Of a DNA stretch of 64,000 bases, positions 52,506-62,340 are shown one piece after another (within the stretch, counting starts at the first letter, position 1; each line of letters starts with the position of its first letter). The notes beneath the pieces were generated by a model, which saw nothing but the letters and a program-made list of their open reading frames with translations, ran no database searches and had not been told where the DNA came from. Location: positions 1 to 64,000 of the forward strand of contig NZ_CP048659.1 in the NCBI RefSeq assembly GCF_015218165.1, read 5' to 3'. This DNA comes from Acinetobacter piscicola (GTDB lineage Bacteria; Pseudomonadota; Gammaproteobacteria; Pseudomonadales; Moraxellaceae). The translations under genes were made by a program, and so were the position numbers.

Positions 52506-53249
52506 GTGCTAGGTTTTGTTATTGCTGTCTTTGCGATTGCAGGGATGATTAAAGGGACGATCGGCTTAGGTTTACCTGCTGTGTCGATGGGGTTATTAAC
52601 CTTAATGATTAGCCCATTTCAAGCAGCGACTTTGTTGATTGTTCCTTCCGTAGTGACCAATATTTGGCAACTTTTTGCAGAAGGGCAGGTTTGGCGTTTA
52701 GTGCGCCGTTTTTATCCCTTATTGCTCGGCATTATCCTTGGTTCAGTTTTCAGTATTTTTCCCACTTTAGGACATGCCAATGATCATTTTCACAGTGAAG
52801 CGTTATTGGGAGGCATGTTAGCTTTGTATGGGCTTTATGGTTTATTTGCTAAAAAGATGCCAAATCTTGCACCCTATGAAAAATGGTTATCGCCTGTGAT
52901 GGGCTATTTGGGAGGTGCATTAACTGTGGCAACGGGTGTAGTGGTTATTCCTGTGGTGCCTTATTTACAGTCTTTACAACTAAAACGTGACGATTTGGTA
53001 CAGTCTTTAGGTTTGGCATTTACCGTATCGACTTTTTGTTTAGCTGCTTTTTTACACTTCAACCCCGTGGATGATACGCCCATCGATTATCAACTGTCTT
53101 TGATGGCCTTATTTCCTGCACTCATAGGGATGTGGTTAGGTACAAAAATCCGTTATCGCATCTCCGAACAAAAGTTCCGTAAAGTATTTTTCTTCGGCTT
53201 AGTAATTTTTGGTATGTACTCGGTTTTACACCAATTGGGTGTGCTTTAA
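52506..53249 (+). CDS. TauE/SafE family permease
   Basis: A 247-aa inner-membrane protein with 7-8 hydrophobic helices. The N-terminus FVIAVFAIAGMIKGTIGLGLPAVSMGLL and the later GYLGGALTVATGVVVIPVVPYLQSL are the paired GxxxG-G-G-P motifs of the TauE/SafE (DUF81) family, which exports sulfite or sulfur-containing organic anions. The start is GTG with GAGG upstream. It converges on a LysR-type regulator, which may or may not control it. Confidence 0.88.
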   Translation: MLGFVIAVFAIAGMIKGTIGLGLPAVSMGLLTLMISPFQAATLLIVPSVVTNIWQLFAEGQVWRLVRRFYPLLLGIILGSVFSIFPTLGHANDHFHSEALLGGMLALYGLYGLFAKKMPNLAPYEKWLSPVMGYLGGALTVATGVVVIPVVPYLQSLQLKRDDLVQSLGLAFTVSTFCLAAFLHFNPVDDTPIDYQLSLMALFPALIGMWLGTKIRYRISEQKFRKVFFFGLVIFGMYSVLHQLGVL

Positions 53250-53261
53250 CAATGCTATGAA

Positions 53262-54185
53262 TCAGTCCAAAATCAATTTAGTTTTTTGTGAAATGAGAAA
53301 TTGAGCAAAGTGTTGATAAGCGGTAGGAAGTATATCGAACTGTGTAGCCGCCAATAATAATTTACGATTTGCCCAAGCACCTGACAGTTCAATTTGATGA
53401 AATTTATACAATTTATTCAAACGTTGTGCTGCACGTTTTGGAATGATAGCCACTCCGACACCATCAGCAACGACGTGTGCAATCGCTGCAAAATTGGGTA
53501 AACGTAAGCGATATTGCATCGTGCAATTTAAGCGTTTGGCTTGTGCTTCAATGGACTGTTGTAAAGAATGATATTGCATCAGTCCCACAAAGGGATAATT
53601 TAAAATTTCGGATAAATTTAAAGTTTCGGATAAATTTAAAGTTTTATGCTGCGTGAGCGCATGTTGTTGTGGGCAGATCAGCACCAAAGGATCGGGTGAA
53701 AAGTCTAAAGTGTGTAGATTTCGGGAATTAAAAAAACTAGAAATTAAGCCTAGCTGAGCAGTGCCTTTTTCAATTGCTTGAATAATATCGTGACTTTCAG
53801 CTTCTTTGAGTTCAATTTGAATATGCGGATTTTCGACTAAATATTGTGGTAAAAGTATCGGTAAATATTCACTTTGTGCCGATGAATTACACCATAAAGT
53901 CACCTGTGTTGCTAAGTCTTGCGCAAAGGGAGACATGGCGTGTTGGAGCTGCTGTTCTTGTTGAATCAGTCGTTGTGCTTGTTCAGTAAAGACTTGACCT
54001 GCAACAGTTAATTTCACACCCAATGCATGACGGGTAAAGAGCGTGGTATTAAATTGTTGTTCAAGTTTTTTAATACGTTCACTGGCTGCTTGTAATGAAA
54101 TGGCAGAACGTTCAGCCCCCTTAGTCAGGCTACCGGTATCCACAATATTTAAAAATAAATGTAAATCGAAAAAGTCGAAACGCAT
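53262..54185 (-). CDS. LysR-family transcriptional regulator
   Basis: 307 aa: N-terminal winged HTH (MRFDFFDLHLFLNIVDTGSLTKGAERSAISLQAASERIKKLEQQFNTTLFTRH) and the C-terminal effector domain with two lobes. I start at the ATG of MRFDFFDLHL; the ORF extends 64 codons upstream with residues unlike any LysR protein. The linker region between lobes holds an 18-bp tandem duplication (53606-53641). Target unknown; it is convergent with the TauE gene and divergent from no gene close by. Confidence 0.9.
   Translation of the reverse strand: MRFDFFDLHLFLNIVDTGSLTKGAERSAISLQAASERIKKLEQQFNTTLFTRHALGVKLTVAGQVFTEQAQRLIQQEQQLQHAMSPFAQDLATQVTLWCNSSAQSEYLPILLPQYLVENPHIQIELKEAESHDIIQAIEKGTAQLGLISSFFNSRNLHTLDFSPDPLVLICPQQHALTQHKTLNLSETLNLSEILNYPFVGLMQYHSLQQSIEAQAKRLNCTMQYRLRLPNFAAIAHVVADGVGVAIIPKRAAQRLNKLYKFHQIELSGAWANRKLLLAATQFDILPTAYQHFAQFLISQKTKLILD
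53606..53641 (-). repeat. 18-bp in-frame tandem duplication in the LysR gene
   Basis: Two exact copies of an 18-bp unit (TTTCGGATAAATTTAAAG on the plus strand), giving LNLSETLNLSEI in the effector domain. A degenerate third copy precedes it. In frame, so the protein gains six residues. Confidence 0.8.
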
Positions 54186-54357
54186 AATAAACAACAGTGA
54201 AATGGGCTTTTCATATATTAAACAGGATTTTGTTGAAATAGCGCAGTGTTCTTGTATGTTCATCAAAGAAATTTTGGACATAACGACAAAGCACACCGTA
54301 ATGTTCTTTGTCGAAGCTCTATGATTGAAGGAAAATTTTGTAGCCTTGACAAGCAAA

Positions 54358-54576
54358 TTATTCGGCAGCATCCTCAATCACAGGTGCATCAATTACTGTG
54401 GGATCTGAAGTGTCATCTGTTGTAGATGTTTTAGTTTCAGTATTTGTGGTCTCGATATTTGCTGTTTCAACTACATCATTTGCTGCAGCCATCGCGGCAT
54501 CGAGCGCATCATCTGCCCATGCACTAGACATGATGCTAGAAAAGAAGATGACAAATGCAATTTTTTTCAAATTCAT
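54358..54576 (-). CDS. Small secreted acidic Thr-rich protein, 72 aa
   Basis: 72 aa: signal peptide MNLKKIAFVIFFSSIMSSAWA with cleavage before DDALDAAMAAAND, then a mature tail of about 50 residues rich in Thr, Asp, Glu and Ala and with no Cys or hydrophobic core, probably disordered. ATAGGATATTCCC before ATG is a fair ribosome site. I know no family; similar small secreted proteins occur in Acinetobacter. The plus-strand ORF in the same place is a shadow. Confidence 0.65.
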   Translation of the reverse strand: MNLKKIAFVIFFSSIMSSAWADDALDAAMAAANDVVETANIETTNTETKTSTTDDTSDPTVIDAPVIEDAAE

Positions 54577-54806
54577 GGGAATATCCTATATCTTTATTGT
54601 AATGATGAAGTTCTCATTTTCGCTATCATTTAAACTTCAACAAAAATATAGAAAAACATTTTTCGCTTTACAAGTGTGTCATTTTGAAAAAAATTGCGCA
54701 TTTCGGTCAACTATTTCGAGTGAAATGCAAAAATAGCTGAGATATTTTTGCCGAATTTTCAATAACGCAACTTAGCCTCTTCGCAGAGTTTTGTTATAGT
54801 AGATAA

Positions 54807-55658
<852 letters not shown>

Positions 55659-55708
55659 AGCATAATCCATTATGATCTAAAACAACGAAATCAATTTGAA
55701 TAAAAAAA

Positions 55709-56359
55709 ATGAAAAAAACAGTGATGTTTCTTGCAGGTGTAGTCAGTGCCATGAGCCTGACTACACAGGCTGCTGCTCCAAATGATATCAAGCTTAGCCT
55801 TGACAAAAACAATATCAAAGTATGGACATTTAAAGCCCCGAACAATACGGTGATGTCTTATAAAGCAGAAACCACTTTGGATGTGCCGATTGAACGTGCG
55901 GTTGCATTGGTTTTTGATGTGAATAATGCGCCAAAATGGGTGCCGAATGTGGCGAAAGCTGAAGTACTTTCCCGTGATGATAAAAAAGGTGAATTTACGC
56001 TCTATATGGTTTTGGATTTTCCATTTCCACTCAAAGACCGTGATATGGTGGTGAAAGGAAAAATTTCCAAAGACAGTAATGGTGTAATCAGCATTAAAAA
56101 TAAAGCGATTACACAAGGTAAAGCCCCGAATGCGAACTTTGTACGTTTAAGGAACTATGAAGGTGATTGGACTTTCCAAAAATTAGCAGCCAATAAAGTT
56201 AAAGTCAGTACCACAGGATTTGCCGATCCCGAAGGCGCTATTCCACAAAGTGTGACCAACATGCTAGTCGAGCAGCAGCCGTATCAGATGTTGCAAAAAA
56301 TGAAAGCTGAGTTGGCTAAAAATAAGGCATTGCCTGCGTTACCTGAAATTTTAAAATAA
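55709..56359 (+). CDS. START-domain (polyketide cyclase-like) secreted protein
   Basis: 216 aa with signal peptide MKKTVMFLAGVVSAMSLTTQAAA, then a START-like lipid-binding domain: TTLDVPIERAVALVFDVNNAPKWVPNVAKAEVL, FPFPLKDRDMVV, and the C-terminal helix TNMLVEQQPYQMLQKMKAEL. Secreted START proteins may carry hydrophobic ligands in the periplasm. Ligand unknown. It follows dapB and precedes a terminator shared with a convergent transporter gene. Confidence 0.85.
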   Translation: MKKTVMFLAGVVSAMSLTTQAAAPNDIKLSLDKNNIKVWTFKAPNNTVMSYKAETTLDVPIERAVALVFDVNNAPKWVPNVAKAEVLSRDDKKGEFTLYMVLDFPFPLKDRDMVVKGKISKDSNGVISIKNKAITQGKAPNANFVRLRNYEGDWTFQKLAANKVKVSTTGFADPEGAIPQSVTNMLVEQQPYQMLQKMKAELAKNKALPALPEILK

Positions 56360-56382
56360 ATCGTACAAAAGTGAAGATCTAA

Positions 56383-56412
56383 AAATCCCACCCATTTGAT
56401 AGTGGGATTTTT
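56383..56412. terminator. Bidirectional terminator
   Basis: AAATCCCAC and GTGGGATTT (56383-56391 with 56402-56410), A-run before, T-run after, between convergent START and MFS genes. Confidence 0.88.
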
Positions 56413-56415
56413 TAT

Positions 56416-57588
56416 TTACGATTTAGATGAATACTGAAGTTTTGCCTCAGGTAAGCGCATTTGCAGCCAAACTAAGAGTAGCCCTAGAGCGGTGAGTAGC
56501 GCACCTGTAATCGATACCATAACATAGCTCATGCCTAGACTGAGTACGGCACCGCCTGCTGCTGCACCCACAGCATTTCCTAAGTTAAATGCCCCAATAT
56601 TGACAGATGATGCCAAACCAGGTGCCTCATGTGCCACAGACATGACGCGCATTTGTAAGGGAGGAACTACAGCAAAAGCGGCTGTGCCCCACACCACCAA
56701 TGCCAAAGCTGCACCGATATGCGTAGTTGCCAAAATAGGGAAGAGCAACATGGACAGCATCAGCAATAACAAAAAGCCGGTCAGGGTTTTAGTTAAAGAT
56801 TTGTCTGCAAGTGTACCGCCTAAATGATTCCCAATCGAAAAACCCACCCCGATCAGCACCAGCATGAACGTAATAAAGCCTGGACTTGCATGGGTAATAT
56901 TTTGCAGTGTTGGGGCAATATAGGTGTACAAGGTAAACATTGCACCTGCGCTCATCACCGTGGTGAGTAAGGCAAGCATGACAGGTAGACGGGTCAGCAC
57001 CTTTAATTCAGCTTTGACATTGGGACGTTGTCCCGCAGTTCCCTCAGGCAATGCCTTCCATAGGCACAACATAGTGACGACACCCAAAACAGCAATAGTG
57101 GCAAAGGACGTGCGCCAACCAATATTTTGCCCAACCCATGTGGCAAGCGGAACACCGCCAATATTGGCAATGGTCAACCCCATAAACATGGTGGCAACGG
57201 CACTGGCTTGCTTTTCTTTTGGAACGACGCTGGTTGCAACAATGGAACCTATCCCAAAAAACACGCCATGATTCAAACTGGTCAGAATTCGTGCGCTCAT
57301 CAGTCCCCAATAATTGGGTGCTATGGCAGCTAAAATATTTCCGACCGTAAAAATACTCATAGCAAGAATCAGGGCTTTACGTTTGGAAAAATGTCCAAAC
57401 CAAAGCGTCATGATCGGTGCTCCAATCATCACACCTAAGGCATAGGCGGTGATCAGCATACCTGCGGTGGGAATGGAAATATTCAGGTTTTCCGCAATCT
57501 GGGGCAAGAAGCCCATGGGGGAAAATTCTGTGGTGCCAATGGCAAAAGCCCCAATGGCAAGCGCAAATAAAGGGAAATTAATTTTCAT
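56416..57588 (-). CDS. MFS transporter, DHA1 drug/sugar efflux type
   Basis: A 390-aa inner-membrane protein with 12 predicted helices. The N-terminus FPLFALAIGAFAIGTTEFSPMGFLP and the loop motif GHFSKRKALI are as in the AraJ/YdhP/SotB group of DHA1 antiporters. Substrate unknown. The stop is close to the next gene's start side: dkgB ends at 57595, so it lies 6 bp upstream in the same leftward operon. Confidence 0.9.
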   Translation of the reverse strand: MKINFPLFALAIGAFAIGTTEFSPMGFLPQIAENLNISIPTAGMLITAYALGVMIGAPIMTLWFGHFSKRKALILAMSIFTVGNILAAIAPNYWGLMSARILTSLNHGVFFGIGSIVATSVVPKEKQASAVATMFMGLTIANIGGVPLATWVGQNIGWRTSFATIAVLGVVTMLCLWKALPEGTAGQRPNVKAELKVLTRLPVMLALLTTVMSAGAMFTLYTYIAPTLQNITHASPGFITFMLVLIGVGFSIGNHLGGTLADKSLTKTLTGFLLLLMLSMLLFPILATTHIGAALALVVWGTAAFAVVPPLQMRVMSVAHEAPGLASSVNIGAFNLGNAVGAAAGGAVLSLGMSYVMVSITGALLTALGLLLVWLQMRLPEAKLQYSSKS

Positions 57589-57594
57589 TGTGGA

Positions 57595-58404
57595 TCAGTC
57601 CCAAATCGGCGCTAAGCCTTCAGGATTAACCTCTCGTCCGTTGCGTTCCAACTCTGCAATCATCTGCATTTCCTCAGCAGTCAGTTGGATGTCTTGTGCT
57701 TTTAGATTGGCGATCAGATTTTCACGTTTGGTTGATGATGGAATCACAGAGAAGCCTTTTTGCAATGCCCAAGCCAAGGCAATTTGTGCAGTCGATGCTT
57801 GATGATGTTGAGCAATTTCAGCCAAAACAGGGTCTTGCAAGACTTTGCCATATGCCAAAGTCATATATGAAGTTACATCAATATTTTGCGCTTGTAAAAA
57901 CTCAACAACTTTACGGTTTTGTAAATACGGACTGAGTTCAATCTGATTGGTGGCAATATTTTCCACACCCACCGCAGCAATCGCTTGTTGGGTCAAATCA
58001 ATATTGAAATTTGAAATACCCATATGTTTGGTCAGACCTTGCTGTTTTGCCTGTAACAGGTTTTGCATCATTTCAGCCACGGAAATACCTGTACTTGGTG
58101 CAGGCCAATGGATTAGCGTTAAATCTACCGCATCCGTTCTGAGTTTTTGTAAGCTGTCTTTTAAACTTGGAATCAGTTTGTCTGGTGAATAATGTTCTGT
58201 CCAAATTTTTGTGGTGATAAATAACTCATTTCGGTTGATGTGGCTTTCAGCAATCGCTTGCCCCACTTCTGCTTCATTGCCATAGATTTGTGCCGTATCA
58301 ATAGCACGATAACCGACATCCAAAGCCGTTTTTACCGAATCAATGACGGTTTGACCTGTTAGACGGAAAGTTCCGACACCGAATTGCGGAATGATCGTAT
58401 TCAT
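57595..58404 (-). CDS. dkgB: Aldo/keto reductase DkgB (methylglyoxal/2,5-diketo-gluconate reductase B)
   Basis: 269 aa, NADPH-dependent, matches E. coli DkgB closely. Catalytic tetrad in place: Asp and Tyr in [17 protein letters not shown], Lys in ITTKIW, His in LTLIHWP. C-terminal cofactor motif [14 protein letters not shown] and the end GLAPIWD match DkgB. It reduces methylglyoxal and other aldehydes. As in E. coli (dkgB-yafC), a LysR gene is divergent from it, but here that gene is broken by an insertion sequence. MFS gene downstream, likely cotranscribed. Confidence 0.93.
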   Translation of the reverse strand: MNTIIPQFGVGTFRLTGQTVIDSVKTALDVGYRAIDTAQIYGNEAEVGQAIAESHINRNELFITTKIWTEHYSPDKLIPSLKDSLQKLRTDAVDLTLIHWPAPSTGISVAEMMQNLLQAKQQGLTKHMGISNFNIDLTQQAIAAVGVENIATNQIELSPYLQNRKVVEFLQAQNIDVTSYMTLAYGKVLQDPVLAEIAQHHQASTAQIALAWALQKGFSVIPSSTKRENLIANLKAQDIQLTAEEMQMIAELERNGREVNPEGLAPIWD

Positions 58405-59039
58405 GGATATTTCACATTGTTTTTGAGATTATGAGTATTGTGCAAGATTTATTGTTGCGGACAAATCTAAGATTCTGCAAAATATTATTGATTTTTAGTC
58501 AACAGTAAACTGTGATAGTCATGAAATCCACCTTAGAAGAATTACAGGCATTTATCTCTATTGTTGATAGTGGCTCCATTGTTGGGGCGGCAGAGCAGTT
58601 GCATCAAACCACTTCGGGCGTGAGTCGAGCCTTGCAACGCCTTGAAACCAAGTTGAATGTGACCTTACTTGAACGCACCACACGCAAATTAAAATTGACG
58701 CAGGAAGGACAAATATTTTTAGAAAAAGCCCGAAAAATCGTTCACGATCTGAATGAAGCAGAGGATGCCTTACTCAAATCAGACAACGATACTTCAGGCA
58801 TTGTACGGGTCGACTCCGCAACGCCTTTTGTATTGCATGTGATTACGCCGTTGATTCCTGAGTTTCTCGCGCTATATCCCAATATTCAGATTGAACTAAA
58901 CAGTAATGACCAAATTATTGATCTGCTTGAACATAAAACAGATGTTGCCATTCGTTTTGGACAATTAACCGATTCAAGTCTGCATGCTCGCTTGTTGTGT
59001 AAGAGTCGTTTATATATTGTGGCAAGTCCTGAATATTTA

Positions 59040-60041
59040 ACGTGAATTCGGCTTAAGCAGATTTTAATTCAATAGGTTTTAAAATCTGCTGAATTCCTGA
59101 ATTATATCCATTCACAAGTACCAACGCATATAAGGTTAAAGCTGAGAATATTGTCGTCAATAATCCTATTTTTGATCTATGGCGAGTGTGTTCAAGATCA
59201 AATTGACTTTTCATCAAATTAAATGGTGCTTCAATAATTCCACGTTTTTTTAATACAGCATGATCAAATGGATCTAAAACTTGTGGTTTCATATTTCTTT
59301 TTACACGTGTAATCAGTTGAACACCAACTTCTGCAAGGCGATCCTTCCAATTCTTACCAATATAGCCACGATCACCAAACAACTTACCTTTTAATTTTGA
59401 GTGTTCTATTAATTCTGGTAATACTTTACGGTCATCAACGTTACCTGTTGTTATACAATAAGAAACTAAGCGTCCAACATGATCGCAAATCAAATGAATT
59501 TTGAAACCATAAAACCAATCTACAGAGGTTTTCCCCCGACTTGCACTGTCTACAAATACACGGTGTTGCTGAATACGTTTATTATGACACACAGCTAATT
59601 TGGTAGAATCAATAAAAGCAATTCCAGAGGATTGCACCTTTAAACTCTCAATAAGAGCGACAAAATACATCACATATTTTGCTTTTAATTCAATGAATCG
59701 GTTATAGCTAGGTAAGTTTGGAAAGTAAGAGCAAAGAAAAGGCTTAGCCCAATAAAGATAAAAAGCCTTGAAGTTTCTACTCCCTGTTAGATGAAACCAC
59801 AATAATAAAGTGAGAACTTCAGAAGCACTGATTTTACTTTGGCGCAATCGCTTAGCTTGTCCTGAAGTAAGCCTATATTGTTCAACATTGTTGGTAATAT
59901 CAGCACAAAAATCATCAATTAAACAAAAAAGTGTTGTAAGCTGTGTATCGATAGGCATTTGAGGTTATTCAGTTTTTTGTCGTGATTAAATTGTGACTCA
60001 AATGCCTATTCTTTATCAAATTTCTTATCCCGAATTCACGT
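59040..60041 (-). mobile_element. IS982-family insertion sequence
   Basis: 1,002 bp. Terminal inverted repeats begin ACGTGAATTCGG and continue similarly (left ...CTTAAG, right ...GATAAG), both ends. It is flanked by the 6-bp direct repeat TATTTA (59034-59039 and 60042-60047), the target duplication. It carries one transposase gene on the minus strand and lies inside a LysR gene. Family call rests on the transposase. Confidence 0.9.
59053..59958 (-). CDS. IS982-family transposase
   Basis: 301 aa, intact. DDE-type: first Asp in FIDSTKLAVCHN, second Asp in GDRGYIGKNW, Glu in KRGIIEAPFNLMKSQFDLEHTRHRS, the C1 signature of IS982 family, with VDWFYGFKIHLICD before it. The single uninterrupted frame and start MPIDTQLTTLFCLIDDF fit an active element. 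The catalytic motifs are all present. Confidence 0.93.
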   Translation of the reverse strand: MPIDTQLTTLFCLIDDFCADITNNVEQYRLTSGQAKRLRQSKISASEVLTLLLWFHLTGSRNFKAFYLYWAKPFLCSYFPNLPSYNRFIELKAKYVMYFVALIESLKVQSSGIAFIDSTKLAVCHNKRIQQHRVFVDSASRGKTSVDWFYGFKIHLICDHVGRLVSYCITTGNVDDRKVLPELIEHSKLKGKLFGDRGYIGKNWKDRLAEVGVQLITRVKRNMKPQVLDPFDHAVLKKRGIIEAPFNLMKSQFDLEHTRHRSKIGLLTTIFSALTLYALVLVNGYNSGIQQILKPIELKSA

Positions 60042-60378
60042 TATTTAGCAAAAAATGGCAAGCCGCAAACGCCAAAGGACATTCTCAGCCATCAACAAAT
60101 CGGTTTTAGTAAAGTGGCGCATCTCAATACTTGGCCGATTCAGGTTGATGGTCAGTATTTGACGATTCAGCCTCAAATTAAGGCGTCAAGTGGAGAAACA
60201 GTACGGCAATTATGCGTGGGTGGATTTGGGATCGCACGCTTATCTGCATTTGAAATTATGCAAGATTTAAAGCAAGGGCGATTGGTGGCTTTATTTGAAG
60301 ATCAAATCGAGTTATATGAGCAGAGCATCCATGCCGTGTATTATCAGCAAGAGCACTTGCCGAAGCGTGTCCGTTTAT

Positions 60379-60786
60379 TCATTGAGTTTTTAGCGCAAAA
60401 GCTGTCAAAGTATCGATAGTTTTTTGTGGCGGTAAATCCAAACTGAGCAAATTTTGTTTGCTATTTTGTGTTTGATTGACCAAACGCACTTCAAAATGTT
60501 GAGCAGTATCCTGCTGACATTCAAAATTTAAATTCTGCTGTGTCGGCATGTTGAGGCGCATCGTAATGTCACTGCTGACACGGTAAGTGTATGCTCTAAT
60601 CGGTGCTGTATGTTGTAAAGTCGGCTGTAAATGTTCAAGTTGATATTCGCCCAATCGTTGCGTTTTTAAAAATCCTTCAATCAATGATTTACAGATAAAA
60701 TGTTGTTGCTGTGCGATTTGATTGGTGGCTTGGGGTTGGCAGGCACTGAGCAATAAAGCTGTCGTCAGTAACGTGAATATTCTCAT
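60379..60786 (-). CDS. Putative lipoprotein, 135 aa
   Basis: 135 aa with a lipobox LLLSACQ (Cys at about residue 16), so a lipid-anchored envelope protein. Mature part has two more Cys (FICKS, FECQQ), probably a disulfide. No family recognised. GAAAGGAGAAAATA before the ATG is a strong ribosome site. Its 3' end overlaps the convergent LysR gene by 41 bp. Confidence 0.8.
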   Translation of the reverse strand: MRIFTLLTTALLLSACQPQATNQIAQQQHFICKSLIEGFLKTQRLGEYQLEHLQPTLQHTAPIRAYTYRVSSDITMRLNMPTQQNLNFECQQDTAQHFEVRLVNQTQNSKQNLLSLDLPPQKTIDTLTAFALKTQ

Positions 60787-60856
60787 TATTTTCTCCTTTC
60801 AAATCATTTCAGTTGCAAGATGGGGCTGTGAAAGAAGCATAAATCTGATAGCTTTC

Positions 60857-60897
60857 TGGGTACAGATACAACAAATACTAAAATTTGGGTACAGATA
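60857..60897 (+). promoter_or_regulatory. Direct-repeat operator candidate of the MocR gene
   Basis: TGGGTACAGATA occurs at 60857-60868 and 60886-60897, 29 bp apart; the second copy ends on the A of the gene's ATG. MocR-type GntR regulators often bind such direct repeats and control their own and neighbouring genes. No ribosome site is seen in the second copy. Confidence 0.6.
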
Positions 60898-62333
60898 TGG
60901 CATTTCAATACCAAAGTTTGGCACAGCAACTTGCACAGAAAATTTATAGTGGTGAATTGACAGTCGGGCAGCGTTTGAGTTCATTACGTCAATTTGCCGA
61001 GCAGCAAAGCATTAGTCTGAATACTGCAAAAAGTTGCTATGAATTGCTTGAAGCACAAGGCTTGATTTATGTGAAGGAAAAGTCAGGTTATTTTGTGCAA
61101 TCACAACAGGATGCACAACGCATTGCTGTACCTGATCATCCGAGTTTTCCATCCCGACCACGTGAAGTGTCAAATTTAGAATTACAAATACAAATTCATG
61201 AAGCCTCTGCCAATAACCGTTTGGTACATTTAGGTTCGATCCAGTTGTCACCTGATTTCGTGCCTGTAGAAGCCCTGAGACGTTCGATTCAACGTGCACT
61301 AAAACACTGTAAACCTGAGGATTTTTTATATAATAATCGGCAAGGTCATCCCACTTTACGTGAAGCGCTGTCCGCGCATTGGGCGGAAGATGGCTTTTAT
61401 ATTGCCAAAGAGGATATTTATATCAGCAATGGTTGCATGCCTGCATTGTCCATGATGATTCAGAGTGTCAGCCATGAAGGTGATAGTATTATCGTGCCCA
61501 CGCCCAACTATAATGGGCAATTGCAACTGTTGGCATTGTTAAAGCGCAAGATCATTGAAATTCCTGCCGATACTGAGGGTTTTGACTTGCAGCGTTTAGA
61601 ACAAGCCATGCAAAAATCAGGTGCAAAAGTCTGTTTATTGACTGCAAATTTTCAAAATCCTTTGGGCTTTTGTCTGAGTAATGCTGAAAAAGAAAAAATT
61701 GCTCAACTTGCTGAAAAATATCAGTGTTATGTAATTGAAGATGATATTTATGCCGAATGTAGTTTCAATGCCAAACGTCCTTTACCGATCAAATATTGGG
61801 ATCGTGCAGGTTATGTGATTTATTGCAGTTCGATTTCCAAGTCTTTATCACCATCTTATCGTTTGGGGTGGTTTTGTTTGCCACAGCGTTTGAAGCATTT
61901 GCATGCCAAGTTGATTTTACAAAATGTGTCGGTGAATACGCCGTTGCAGTTGGGGCTTGCCGATTTGATTTTTAGTCGGGCGTATCGTCAGCATTTAAGT
62001 GAATTAAGACCTAAATTGATGGCACAGGTGGAGCAATATCGTCAGTTTATTTCACAGGCTTTTCAGGGCGTGGAGATTCGATTGAATCAACCGCAGGGCA
62101 GTTATGCATTGTGGTTACAGTTTCCTGAACAGGTGGATAGTTTGGCGCTGTATTATCATGCGCAAAAGCACAGTATTAATATTGTTCCGGGTTTAATTTT
62201 TGGTGAAGATAATCGTTATAACAATTGTATTCGTTTAAATGCAGGGCATCAGTTATCGGATGAGATTCGAGCGGCGATTGTGTTGTTAGCGGATTGGGTG
62301 AGAGGGGAGTTAGCTTCTGAAAATGTGGCTTAA
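60897..62333 (+). CDS. MocR-type (GntR) regulator with aminotransferase domain
   Basis: 478 aa. N-terminal GntR winged HTH (about 1-75, AQKIYSGELTVGQRLSSLRQFAEQQSISLNTAKSCYELLEAQGLI) fused to a fold-type I aminotransferase domain. The PLP lysine is K315 in SSISKSLSPSYRLGW, with the Asp in EDDIYAE and NFQNPLG motif. MocR regulators sense PLP or a PLP-linked ligand; YdcR-like by layout. The ATG at 60897 is used, four codons after an in-frame TTG. The ahr gene lies 247 bp downstream, convergent; the lipoprotein gene is upstream, divergent. Confidence 0.9.
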   Translation: MAFQYQSLAQQLAQKIYSGELTVGQRLSSLRQFAEQQSISLNTAKSCYELLEAQGLIYVKEKSGYFVQSQQDAQRIAVPDHPSFPSRPREVSNLELQIQIHEASANNRLVHLGSIQLSPDFVPVEALRRSIQRALKHCKPEDFLYNNRQGHPTLREALSAHWAEDGFYIAKEDIYISNGCMPALSMMIQSVSHEGDSIIVPTPNYNGQLQLLALLKRKIIEIPADTEGFDLQRLEQAMQKSGAKVCLLTANFQNPLGFCLSNAEKEKIAQLAEKYQCYVIEDDIYAECSFNAKRPLPIKYWDRAGYVIYCSSISKSLSPSYRLGWFCLPQRLKHLHAKLILQNVSVNTPLQLGLADLIFSRAYRQHLSELRPKLMAQVEQYRQFISQAFQGVEIRLNQPQGSYALWLQFPEQVDSLALYYHAQKHSINIVPGLIFGEDNRYNNCIRLNAGHQLSDEIRAAIVLLADWVRGELASENVA

Positions 62334-62340
62334 TTTATAC

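Larger units (their letters stand above)
58521..60419 (+). pseudogene. LysR-family regulator (YafC-like) disrupted by IS982-family element
   Basis: The gene begins MKSTLEELQAFISIVDSGSIVGAAEQLHQTT (HTH) and runs to ...ASPEYL at 59039, is cut by a 1,002-bp IS, and resumes at 60048 (AKNGKPQTPKDILSHQQIGFSK...LSKYR, stop 60419). Removing the IS and one 6-bp target copy restores a single reading frame of 296 codons, the usual LysR length, with no other lesion, so the insertion looks recent. Placed divergent to dkgB as E. coli yafC is. As it stands the first part could yield a truncated 175-aa protein with the DNA-binding domain and half of one effector lobe. Confidence 0.92.

Noticed and set aside
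54186..54377. 64-codon upstream extension of the leftward LysR gene.
   Set aside because: Residues are unlike LysR N-termini; the true HTH begins MRFDFFDLHL.
54398..54736. Rightward 112-codon ORF over the small secreted protein.
   Set aside because: Antisense to a gene with signal peptide and ribosome site; its own composition is valine/serine low-complexity.
55691..56116. Leftward 141-codon ORF within the START-domain gene.
   Set aside because: Phe/His-rich composition, antisense to a clear secreted protein gene.
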